Position numbers and translations under genes: made by a program | The notes under the pieces: model-generated | Told to the model about the DNA's origin: nothing | Databases searched by the model: none | The model's input: only the letters and a program-made list of their open reading frames with translations | Source of the DNA: Bryobacteraceae bacterium | GTDB lineage: Bacteria > Acidobacteriota > Terriglobia > Bryobacterales > Bryobacteraceae | DNA: 61,503 nucleotides | NCBI GenBank assembly: GCA_025980435.1 | Contig: JAICXK010000002.1 | Span: forward strand, 1-61,503 | Direction: 5' to 3' | Part shown: positions 1 to 7,724 of the stretch, piece by piece | How the letters are laid out: every line of letters begins with the position of its first letter | Numbering within the stretch: position 1 is the stretch's first letter

Positions 1-321
1 GTGTTCGAGGCGGGCCGAAAGAGTTGTGCCATAGGGTAGGGCTACCAGTTAAAGTGCGAGTACCAAAGGGAGATTATAGAACGGTTGTTTCCAGAAATCT
101 TCTGTTTTCGCAATAATAACTCTCGCGAAGGTATAAAAATTGCTCCTCCGGCGCAAGAGCTCGTGCGACGAGGACTGATAGCCCTCGATCTAGAGCAATC
201 TAGTTAAGCGGTTTGCACCCGTTTTGCGTCGGCGCATATTTTCACAAATCACCCGTAGAGCAAAGCCTTGTGAACCAGATACTTGTTACATGTAACCGTG
301 CTATCATTTTGCAGTGATGGT
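1..321. other. Left-edge non-coding stretch
   Basis: No convincing gene is seen here. Short open frames on both strands lack recognisable domains. The last ~40 bases hold the likely mazE control region, listed separately. The left edge could hide the end of a gene outside the window, but no long frame runs in from position 1. Confidence 0.5.
285..307 (+). promoter_or_regulatory. Candidate mazE promoter with palindromic operator
   Basis: GTTACATGTAAC at 285-296 is a perfect 12-bp palindrome. It is followed at 299-307 by TGCTATCAT, an extended -10 element (TGn plus 5 of 6 matches to TATAAT). A palindrome in the -35 zone just upstream of the -10 is where an autorepressing antitoxin would bind. 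The -10 lies downstream of an in-frame ATG at 283, so it favours the ATG at 322 as the true start and implies a very short leader. The promoter is inferred from sequence only. Confidence 0.5.
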
Positions 322-540
322 ATGAAGGACAACGTAGCGAAGCGTGTACAAAAGCATCGAAACGCGCTGAGAAAGGCCGGACTTCGGCCGATTCAAATTT
401 GGGTGCCCGACACGCGAAAGTGCGGTTTTGCCGCAGAGTGCCGGCGTCAATCGGAAGTTGTCCGGAACAGTCCACATGAGGCGGAAACACTGACGTGGCT
501 TGAACAAGCAGCGGACCATGAGGGCTGGAAGTGGGAGTAA
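322..540 (+). CDS. MazE-family antitoxin (DUF3018-like)
   Basis: This 72-residue protein resembles the MazE/DUF3018 antitoxins, with the signature region RKAGLRPIQIWVPDTR near the N-terminus and an acidic, Trp-rich tail ending in EGWKWE. These antitoxins bind their own operator through the N-terminal part and block a MazF RNase with the C-terminal tail. The start at ATG 322 is preferred because the likely -10 box lies at 302-307. Its 3' end overlaps the GTG start of the mazF-like frame at 531, the usual coupled order. The antitoxin is intact although its toxin is frameshifted. Confidence 0.8.
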   Translation: MKDNVAKRVQKHRNALRKAGLRPIQIWVPDTRKCGFAAECRRQSEVVRNSPHEAETLTWLEQAADHEGWKWE

Positions 541-861
541 AGCGCGGCGACCTGGTTACCGTCACGCTACAGGGCGCTTATGGCAAAGCCACGACCAGGT
601 CTTGTGATCCAGTCGAACTTGTTTGCGGAACATCCATCCGTAACACTTCTGCCGTTGACGAGCGATCTCGTGGATGCCCCCTTGATTCGTATTCATCTAC
701 AGCCGTCCGCGGAAAATCGTCTGCAAAAACCCTCTCAAATCATGGTGGATAAGACTTCCACCCTTCCGCGGACCAAAATCAGTGAACCTTTCGGCCACAT
801 AGATGACGAGACGATGTTGGCCGTCACTCGATCATTGACGGTCTTTTTGGGCTTTGCCTGA
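531..861 (+). pseudogene. MazF/PemK-type RNase toxin, frameshifted
   Basis: The N-terminal part starts at GTG 531 and reads VKRGDLVTVTLQGAYGK. The rest, beginning KPRPGLVIQSNLF, lies in the +1 frame up to the stop at 861. Removing one A from the AAA at 585-587 joins them as GAYGKPRPGLVIQ and gives 109 residues, the normal MazF length. MazF toxins are ribosome-independent mRNA endoribonucleases with a PemK/SH3-like barrel. The gene overlaps the antitoxin stop. As written, the frame starting at 531 runs out of frame to 752, so no intact toxin is made unless the ribosome slips or the base is an assembly error. Confidence 0.8.
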
Positions 862-894
862 TATGCCGGACAAGACAATCCGCCCGTGACCGAG

Positions 895-1569
895 TCACTT
901 GCGTGAGCATGTGCATTCGGGACTAGATGGTAGCAGCATTTTCGCATGCGGTCCAAAAATGGAACTAAGCCTGGCACGAAGCACTCGGGATTCCTGCATT
1001 GTAAACAGCAGTTGGCCTTGAGCGATGTTCACAAGGTCCTGTTCGTCGTAGACCGATTTCATCACGCCAATCGCAGCATGAGTGTTCGATGCAAGAAGCA
1101 GATGCCCGATCTCATGCGCAGCCACGCGACCGAGAATCTGCCCTGCAGACACGCCGACAGTGGATGCGCGGGCCATCTCCTGAGCACGTTTGTATTGAAT
1201 GGTTGTCGCCCGGGAGTCGGGGATGGTCCAGGCCAGCACGTGAACCGTACCGCGGTCAAGGCGATCTACGATCCGCAACCGGACTACCGTTTGCGCCGGT
1301 CCGTTCAGTTGGGCCAAAGTACTGCATTGAGCGCAGGTGGGCCAGCAGTTCAGCCAGATTATGTCAATACCCGCGTGCCTGAAGATTTCGGCCGCGCTCC
1401 GCTGCAGATCGGTTAGGTCGCGTTCGCCTGCGGAAGCGACGCTATCAATGCGAATTGTCACGGTCGGCCTAGGGGCGGTTTCGAGCGGTGCCTGACCAGC
1501 ACAGAACGCAAGGAAGGATCCTCCGAGCACGAACCGTAGCCAAATCGCTTGCCTGGAACATAGCAACAT
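895..1569 (-). CDS. Exported HExxH metalloprotease-like protein
   Basis: The 224-residue product has an N-terminal signal peptide with a hydrophobic stretch at about 10-24. It carries a zinc-binding HEIGH motif at 152-156, a further histidine at 164 and a Met-turn-like GVM at about 168-170. The third histidine lies two residues further out than in classic metzincins (HExxHxxGxxH). This suggests a divergent gluzincin/metzincin-type protease acting outside the cytoplasm. Four cysteines between residues 75 and 83 could form disulfides or bind metal. No substrate can be inferred. It is divergent from the regulator gene at 1752, with about 180 bases between them. Confidence 0.6.
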   Translation of the reverse strand: MLLCSRQAIWLRFVLGGSFLAFCAGQAPLETAPRPTVTIRIDSVASAGERDLTDLQRSAAEIFRHAGIDIIWLNCWPTCAQCSTLAQLNGPAQTVVRLRIVDRLDRGTVHVLAWTIPDSRATTIQYKRAQEMARASTVGVSAGQILGRVAAHEIGHLLLASNTHAAIGVMKSVYDEQDLVNIAQGQLLFTMQESRVLRARLSSIFGPHAKMLLPSSPECTCSRK

Positions 1570-1751
1570 ACCGGAGATCTTGGCTGTGGTCCGGCGGTAT
1601 AGCTATGACTGAAACATGCCTTGTTGATGGAATCTGGATGGCCCGAATGTGTCCCCGGCAATCACCTGCAAAGTTCGTGTGCTCAGCACCTTCCGAGCGG
1701 TCACCTCGGCCCTCGTCTTGTGTTACCTTCATCTAAAGCCTGGAGGTTAAA

Positions 1752-4012
1752 GTGGCCGCCCGCAAACAGGAGAAGGTCGGGTTTGGTGCTTTCGAGGTCG
1801 ATCTTGGTACTGGCGAAATACAGAGGCATGGACGCAAGGTCACGCTTCAGGATCAGCCTTTCGCGGTGTTGGCGCTCCTCCTGGAGAGGCCTGGAGAACT
1901 CGTTACCCGGGAAGAGTTGAAAGCACGGATCTGGGGTACCGAGACGTATGTCGATTTCGATCAGGGGCTGAACAAAGCCATCAAGAACATTCGCGCGGCG
2001 TTGGGCGACTCAGTCAGGCAGCCGAAATACGTGGAAACCCTTCCGAAGCGGGGATACCGCTTTATCGCGCCGCTGAACTCCTCTGACCAGCTCGGGTCCG
2101 AAAGCAACCAGGCCGCACAGCGTCCCCAAGTTGGCAATCTGAGTCGGTCCGGACAGCCCGAACACCTGAACGCAGAAGTTCCGATGCGGACCAGCGTGCG
2201 TCGCAGAGCTTGGAACGTACGCGCCGCTCAAATCGCCGGAGCGCTGGCACTTGTATTAACGCTGGCGTTTTTCTTAGCCCGGCACAACTTCAAACCGGAG
2301 CGGAAACTCAGGCTCCGGGAACTCACAACGAACAGCGCTGAAAACTTCGTTGGCAGTTCTGTCGTGTCGCCGGACGGTCAGTATCTCTTATACGGAGATA
2401 AGATTGGGATCCACCTCCGGGTCGTTACGACGGGTGAGACCCACACATTTGAGAAGCCCAAAGCCGTGTCAGGCGAAGATTTCTGGTATCCCACAGCATG
2501 GTATCCGGATCAGACGCACTTCATTGCGGTGAGCGCAACCTTAACAGCACAGGGCCTGATCCCAACCAGTTGGATCGTGAGCGTCCTTGGAGATGGTGCG
2601 ATCAAGCTTCGTGAGAGAGCGATCGCTCGGTCAATCTCGCCCGATGGGTCTCTGGTGGCCTTCACAACCGGCGGCATCGATAGTAATCAGGACATTGGGA
2701 CTATGGGGGCACGCGGTGAAGACGCGAGAATCGTCACGAGGGGCGACGACGCAACTGCGTTTCCGGAGGTGCAATGGTCACCGGACGGACGCCGCCTCTT
2801 CGACCTCAGGACCCGCTGGTTAGGCGGCCCTTAACGAAAATTCGAGGGTGCAGTACATCATAGAGAGCCGCTCTCCTCGCGGCGGCGCAGCAACTCTGAC
2901 TGCTTCTTATGTGCTCGCGTCGGATTTCCCGGACTGGCAAGGAGGCGGCAGTTTCTGTCTTCTGGTGGACGGGCGGGTCATTTACACACGGAATGAGTCC
3001 GCCGAGTCGCTGGCGGGAAATGATGACACGAACCTGTGGGAAGTCAGGATCAAGCCGGAAACCGGCGAACCGGTGAGTGAATCCCGTCCGCTAACCAAAT
3101 GGTTCGGCGAGCACCTGGATCGCCTTAGTGTTTCCCGCGATGGGAAAACGCTAGTTCTGCAGAAGAGCAATTGGCAACTCCACACTTACCTCGGCGAAGT
3201 CGGTTCCCCGGGCCATCTGGAACCTTTACGCCGTATGACTCTCGAGGACAGCGACGATTTGCCGTATGCATGGACTCCAGACAGCAGAGCAGTAATCTTC
3301 ATATCGAACCGGACGGGAGCGTACCGGCTCTACAAGCAGTTCAGCGACAACAATGTCGCGGAGTCGATTGCGACCGGCCCGGACGAGATAGAGCTGGCCC
3401 GATTGAGTCCTGATGGACAGTCGATCATATACAACACTAAAGCCCGGAACGGCCACCTCCCGCGAGTGATGAGGGTCGGGATTTCGGGCGGTATACCGAA
3501 CGTCGTCATGGAAACTGGAGTTACTGCCCAAGTTGGGTGTCCTCGCACGCCTGCCACACGATGCATCACGCTTGAAAGAGGGAGAGCCTCAGATTTTCAG
3601 AAGCTTCGATCCAATGAATGGCAACCCCCGTGATCTCTTCAATCTTTCCTTTTGGCATGGCGGATGGGCAGTCTCTCCGGGCGGCAGCATCGGCATCCTC
3701 CGTCAGGATACGACCGGCGGCAGGATACAAGTACTTTCCCACTCAGGGAGTGTCGAACGCGAGATCAATCTTGCACCCTGGAGCAACTTCAGCGGCCTCG
3801 ACTGGTCCGCTGATCCCAGCGAAATGTACACGGCTTCAGTGGGACCCAGCGGAGCAACTGTTTTGCGCGTAAGCCTCTCGGGCGAAATTCAACCACTGTG
3901 GCTCATGAAGGGCAGCCGGATCACCTGGGCAGTTACTGCGCCCGACGGACGCCACATCGCTGTCCTCGGGAAATCTTCTCACAGCAACGCCTGGATGGTG
4001 GAGAACTTCTGA
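1752..4012 (+). pseudogene. Winged-helix regulator with TolB-like propeller, two frameshifts
   Basis: The N-terminal ~105 residues form an OmpR/CadC-type winged helix (FGAFEVDLGTGEI, then LVTREELKARIW, ending LPKRGYRFIAPL). A membrane segment follows at about residues 160-175, then WD40/TolB-like repeats (SPDGQYLLY, SPDGRRLF, SPDGQSIIY). The frame breaks twice. One G too many at 2823-2824 gives a stop at 2832, and one G too many at 3580-3582 shifts the end. Removing both bases gives a continuous 752-residue protein, a common acidobacterial architecture. GGAGG at 1742-1746 precedes the GTG start. Members are thought to be membrane-bound regulators like CadC, with the propeller as sensor. It is either decayed or mis-assembled. 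Confidence 0.75.
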
Positions 4013-4105
4013 GATCGCCACGTCGCGTGCGCTCACGACCTGGGCTCTGTAGGTCTGTCCGCGCACTACAGAGTTCCGCTGCATCATTTGCATATACTCA
4101 AGAGC

Positions 4106-5014
4106 ATGTTCGGCGGCATCGAAGCAGGTGGCACGAAGTTCGTCTGCGGAATTGGAACGGGTCCGGAGGACATTCAGACCGCGCAGTTCCCTACGTCATC
4201 GCCGGACATCACGCTCAGAAGCGTCCTCGATTTTTTCAAAGCTGCAGGTTCGCAGGTTCAGGCGATCGGCATCGGCTCATTCGGACCGATTGACCTTCAT
4301 CGCGCTTCGCCGGGATACGGACGGATCACTTCCACGCCGAAACCCGGGTGGGCGAATTTCGATCTGGTGGGCGCAGTGCGCAAAGAATTGCACCTGCCGG
4401 TTGCGTTCGATACCGACGGAAACGCGGCTCTGTTGGGCGAAGTGCGCTGGGGAGCGGCGCAAGGACTTTCCGATGCTGTTTACATAACCGTGGGCACCGG
4501 GATCGGCGGGGGAGCGCTGGTTCATGGCCAGCTTGTACACGGGCTGGTTCACCCTGAAATCGGTCATCTGCGGATCCCGCACGATTGGACGCGCGATCCG
4601 TTTCCAGGCGTCTGTCCGTATCACGGCGATTGCCTGGAAGGACTCGCGTCCGGCCCGGCGATGCAGGCGCGGTGGGGCGTACCGGCGGGGACACTGCCGC
4701 CCGGCCATCCCGGATGGGAACTGGAAGCGCAGTATCTTGCGCTGGGACTGGTGAATCTCGCGGTAACGCTATCCACCGGACGCATTCTGCTGGGGGGCGG
4801 AGTCATGCAGCAGCCACACTTATTTGAAATGATCAGAAAAGAATTTGCGCGTCTTCTCAATAAATACGTTCAGCACGACGAAGTAATCGATCACCTGGGC
4901 CGATTCATTCAGGCTCCGGCGCTGGGGGGCCGGGCGGGTGTGCTCGGTTCACTCGTGCTTGCAGAACAAGCTGTCTCGGCAGAAGCGCACGAGTGGGCAG
5001 GTGAGCGCGCATGA
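4106..5014 (+). CDS. ROK-family sugar kinase (fructokinase-like)
   Basis: The 302-residue product has the N-terminal phosphate-binding signature GGIEAGGTKF, a GTGIGGG motif in the middle, and a cysteine cluster CPYHGDC of the kind that binds structural zinc in ROK kinases. The glutamate in the first motif, in place of the usual aspartate, is typical of bacterial fructokinases of the GmuE/ScrK branch. It probably phosphorylates fructose or a related hexose with ATP in the cytoplasm. ATG 4106 is chosen over a TTG at 4088 because the conserved glycine-rich strand starts right after it. Its stop overlaps the next gene's ATG (ATGA), so kinase and transporter are translationally coupled. Confidence 0.8.
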   Translation: MFGGIEAGGTKFVCGIGTGPEDIQTAQFPTSSPDITLRSVLDFFKAAGSQVQAIGIGSFGPIDLHRASPGYGRITSTPKPGWANFDLVGAVRKELHLPVAFDTDGNAALLGEVRWGAAQGLSDAVYITVGTGIGGGALVHGQLVHGLVHPEIGHLRIPHDWTRDPFPGVCPYHGDCLEGLASGPAMQARWGVPAGTLPPGHPGWELEAQYLALGLVNLAVTLSTGRILLGGGVMQQPHLFEMIRKEFARLLNKYVQHDEVIDHLGRFIQAPALGGRAGVLGSLVLAEQAVSAEAHEWAGERA

Positions 5015-6339
5015 CACTTACCGGCGCGCTGATAAAGAGCACCATCGTAGCGGCCCTGGGCGGCCTTCTCTTCGGATTCGATACCGCGGTGATTGCCGGG
5101 ACGACTTCGGGGCTGACGCGAACGTTCGATCTGACACCGGGCGGGCTCGGCTTAACGGTTGCGGTCGCGCTGGTGGGGACGGTAATCGGGTCCATCCTTG
5201 CGGGCATTCCCGGAGACCGATGGGGCCGCCGCGACAGCCTGCGCGTTATGGCGGTGCTGTATCTGATATCGGCGATAGGCTGCGGGCTCGCCTGGAATTG
5301 GTACTCGCTGGTGATCTTCCGGCTGATCGGAGGTCTTGGAATCGGCGGATCGTCGGTTCTCGGGCCCATGTACATCGCCGAGATCGCACCGGCCCGATGG
5401 CGCGGCAGGCTGGTCGGGTTCTTCCAGTTCAATGTGGTGGCCGGCATCCTGCTGGCGTATTTTTCGAACTATGTGATCGGGCTCGCGGAGTTCGGTGTGC
5501 AGGACTGGCGTTGGATGCTGGGTGTTTCGGGCATTCCTGCGCTGCTGTTCTTCCTGATGCTGTTTACTATTCCCCGCAGCCCGCGCTGGCTGGTGCAGAA
5601 AGCGCGCGTCAATGAAGCGCGGAAGGTCCTGGTAACGATCGGAGAAGAGAACGTCGACGAAGAACTGCAGGACATCGTCGCCTCGATCGACGTGGAGCAT
5701 GGACACGGCAAGGAGCGGCTGTTTCAGGCGAAATACCGCCTGCCGATCTTTCTCGCGGTGTCGATCGCGATGTTCAACCAGCTTTCCGGCATCAATGCGA
5801 TCCTCTATTACCTGAACGACATCTTCGCTCGCGCCGGCTTCAGCAAGGTTTCGGGCGATTTGCAGGCAGTGCTGATCGGATTCACCAACCTGGTCTTTAC
5901 CGTGATCGCTATGTCGATCATCGATCGCGTGGGACGCAAGACGCTGCTGCTGGTGGGTTCGGTTGGCTGCGCCGCGTGTCTCGCCGGCGTGGCATCGGTG
6001 TTTCTCAGCGGAGCGCACGAGGGTTTCCTGGTGTGGCTGCTGGTCGGCTTCATCGCGTTTTTCGCGTTTTCACAAGGCGCGGTGATCTGGGTCTACATCA
6101 GCGAGGTCTTTCCGAACCGGGTGCGCGGGCACGGCCAGAGTCTGGGCAGCTTCACGCACTGGATCATGAACGCGGCTATTTCTTGGACGTTTCCCATCTT
6201 TGCTTCGCACTCGCGCGGAGCGCCGTTCGTTTTCTTTTCCTGCATGATGGTTGTGCAGTTTTTCGTGGTCCTCTTCGCGTATCCGGAAACCAAGGGCGTG
6301 ACGCTCGAACAGATGCAGCGCAAGCTGGGAATCGCTTAG
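5011..6339 (+). CDS. MFS sugar porter
   Basis: The 442-residue membrane protein has the sugar-porter hallmarks. These are GGLLFGFDTAVI in helix 1, DRWGRR after helix 2, a PRSPRWL-type motif before the central loop, QLSGINAILYY in helix 7, DRVGRKTLL after helix 8 and a PETKG motif near the C-terminus. About twelve helices are expected. It probably imports a hexose or pentose by proton symport. The four-base overlap with the upstream ROK kinase suggests uptake and phosphorylation of the same sugar. The exact substrate is not readable. Confidence 0.9.
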   Translation: MTLTGALIKSTIVAALGGLLFGFDTAVIAGTTSGLTRTFDLTPGGLGLTVAVALVGTVIGSILAGIPGDRWGRRDSLRVMAVLYLISAIGCGLAWNWYSLVIFRLIGGLGIGGSSVLGPMYIAEIAPARWRGRLVGFFQFNVVAGILLAYFSNYVIGLAEFGVQDWRWMLGVSGIPALLFFLMLFTIPRSPRWLVQKARVNEARKVLVTIGEENVDEELQDIVASIDVEHGHGKERLFQAKYRLPIFLAVSIAMFNQLSGINAILYYLNDIFARAGFSKVSGDLQAVLIGFTNLVFTVIAMSIIDRVGRKTLLLVGSVGCAACLAGVASVFLSGAHEGFLVWLLVGFIAFFAFSQGAVIWVYISEVFPNRVRGHGQSLGSFTHWIMNAAISWTFPIFASHSRGAPFVFFSCMMVVQFFVVLFAYPETKGVTLEQMQRKLGIA

Positions 6340-6345
6340 ACGCTG

Positions 6346-6915
6346 ATGCACCCGCTGCTCTGGAACGTCATGACCGACGCCTGGATTGTGGCGGGAATCA
6401 TCTGGCTGGCCATGGCATTCACCACGAAACGGGCCATGAGAAGGCAGCCGCCTGTTTCCAGGCTTTTACAAATCGGTGTGCTGGTAGCGGCTTTTTATCT
6501 GCTCAGCCGAGCCAGCCGTTCCGGAGCGCTCGCGGGGCGATTTTTACCCGTTTCGGCCGACGTTGCGTACCTGGGGTTCGCACTCACGCTCGCCGGTATC
6601 CTATTCGCGGTCTGGGCGCGTTTCTTCCTGGGCTCGAACTGGAGCGGAACCCCGATGATTAAACAGGGTCACGAACTGATCCGTTCCGGCCCGTACGCGA
6701 TCGTGCGCCATCCGATTTACACCGGCTTTCTTCTGGCGATTCTGGGTACGGTCATCTATATTGGCGAGATGCGCGGACTGGTTGCCTTTGCGCTCGCCAT
6801 CACCGGGCTGAAATGGAAATCGTTGACCGAAGAATCCTTGATGCAGGAACAGTTCGGGACACAATATGCCGACTATAAGCGCCACGTCAAAGCGCTGGTC
6901 CCGTTTGTCTGGTGA
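6346..6915 (+). CDS. Isoprenylcysteine methyltransferase-like membrane protein
   Basis: The 189-residue protein has several hydrophobic helices and the ICMT/PEMT-type C-terminal signature. That signature comprises RSGPYAIVRHPIYTGFLL (SAM-binding region), an EE pair in SLTEESLM and a Y-x-x-Y-K-like end. Bacterial members of this family are integral membrane SAM-dependent methyltransferases, mostly of unknown substrate. It begins six bases after the sugar-porter stop and is probably co-transcribed with it. Its last 45 bases (6871-6915) are repeated almost exactly at 7685-7724, where they encode the end of the permease on the other strand. Confidence 0.7.
   Translation: MHPLLWNVMTDAWIVAGIIWLAMAFTTKRAMRRQPPVSRLLQIGVLVAAFYLLSRASRSGALAGRFLPVSADVAYLGFALTLAGILFAVWARFFLGSNWSGTPMIKQGHELIRSGPYAIVRHPIYTGFLLAILGTVIYIGEMRGLVAFALAITGLKWKSLTEESLMQEQFGTQYADYKRHVKALVPFVW
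6871..6915. repeat. Direct repeat, copy 1 (end of ICMT-like gene)
   Basis: This 45-base segment encodes the last codons and stop of the ICMT-like gene. It matches 7685-7724 in 40 of 40 aligned bases, apart from a 5-base stretch (6882-6886) missing from copy 2. Together the copies bracket the Phd/VapC-type cassette. Confidence 0.9.
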
Positions 6916-6963
6916 GGGTCGAAGCTGCATGCGTAAGACTCCTTTCAAAGCAAAAGGGCCTCT

Positions 6964-7378
6964 TCAGGATGCTATTACGGTTAGTCCGGGGATCATCTGA
7001 AAGTGGCGAACGTTCGAGGTTGCCACTCCGAATCCAAGTTGCAGAGCCGTAGCGGCGATTAGGAGATCTTCGAAGGGAACGGTGATGCTTTGCCGTGCCC
7101 GGTCGCCCTCGATTCGTCCGGCAAGCCTCGCCGTCTCGATTGTGACCGGATGCACGGGAAGATCGCGAATGAGTTCATCAACGAAGGCCTGCCGGCGAAG
7201 GCGCCTGTTGCTTATCATTGGCTCGCTGAACCCCGTGGACGAGTTCGACAATGGTCACAACCGACACGCCCATTTCAATTTCACCGTGATCGGCCTGAAG
7301 CTGTTCGAGGATTTGGCGGACTGTCCGATCCCGGCGCTCTCCAGCAATGATTACGCTGGAGTCGAGCATCAATCCCAC
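6964..7378 (-). pseudogene. VapC PIN-domain toxin, frameshifted
   Basis: The N-terminal half begins at GTG 7378 and reads GLMLDSSVIIAGERR (first catalytic Asp), then VTIVELVHGVQRAND (conserved Glu). The C-terminal half, beginning RRQAFVDELIRDLPV and including FEDLLIAATA and TSNVRHF, is in another frame. One extra base near 7205-7215 explains the shift. Removing it gives 137 residues, the normal VapC size. VapC toxins are Mg-dependent RNases. All acidic PIN residues survive in the two halves, so the lesion looks recent or artefactual. The gene follows its antitoxin directly. Confidence 0.75.
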
Positions 7379-7662
7379 GAAGGTGGGTTCCAAGGCTTCC
7401 TGTTACGGACAATTTCTTCCACGTCAGCGGCAAAGTCCGCATCGAGCGTGGGGGCCTCGCCTGTTTCCTGTTCGTGGGCCTTAGCCAAGGCGATGCAATC
7501 GGAGATTGTACGACGTACCGGAGATGCGGCCCGGAGCACAGCAACCGGCTGTGCGTCGCGTTCGATAATCACTTCAGCGCCCGTTTGCACCCGCTGCAGG
7601 ATGGCATACACATCCCGAGCAAGTTCGGCTTCCGTCACGCGTACGGTCATAACTTCGATCAT
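7369..7662 (-). CDS. Phd/YefM-type antitoxin
   Basis: This 97-residue protein fits the Phd/YefM fold, with VRVTEAELARDVYAILQRV followed by GAEVIIERDAQPVAVLRAA. Phd proteins dimerise, bind operator DNA with the N-terminal part and neutralise a toxin with a flexible C-terminal helix. GGGAG five bases upstream supports the ATG at 7662; an internal ATG at 7650 is possible. The stop lies inside the beginning of the vapC-like gene, so the two are coupled. The acidic C-terminal region (DADFAADVEEIV) is the likely toxin-binding part. Confidence 0.8.
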   Translation of the reverse strand: MIEVMTVRVTEAELARDVYAILQRVQTGAEVIIERDAQPVAVLRAASPVRRTISDCIALAKAHEQETGEAPTLDADFAADVEEIVRNRKPWNPPSWD

Positions 7663-7684
7663 AGCGGCTCCCGATCATCTTCGC

Positions 7685-7724
7685 GACTATAAGCGTCAAA
7701 GCGCTGGTCCCGTTTGTCTGGTGA
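7685..7724. repeat. Direct repeat, copy 2 (end of permease gene)
   Basis: This 40-base copy of 6871-6915 lacks five bases after position 7695. Read on the minus strand it supplies the last codons and stop of the APC permease (stop at 7696-7698). The 5-base deletion falls just beyond that stop and harms neither gene. Confidence 0.9.

Noticed and set aside
580-600. Programmed ribosomal frameshift in mazF
   Set aside because: The site GGCAAAGCC lacks a heptameric slippery sequence or clear stimulatory structure; a simple indel explains it better.
5152-6018. A 288-residue minus-strand frame inside the sugar porter
   Set aside because: Antisense shadow rich in His, Arg and Gln; the plus-strand frame carries all the MFS motifs.
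6916-7684. Insertion sequence or composite transposon around the Phd/VapC pair
   Set aside because: There is no transposase and no inverted repeat ends; the flanks are a direct copy of host coding sequence.
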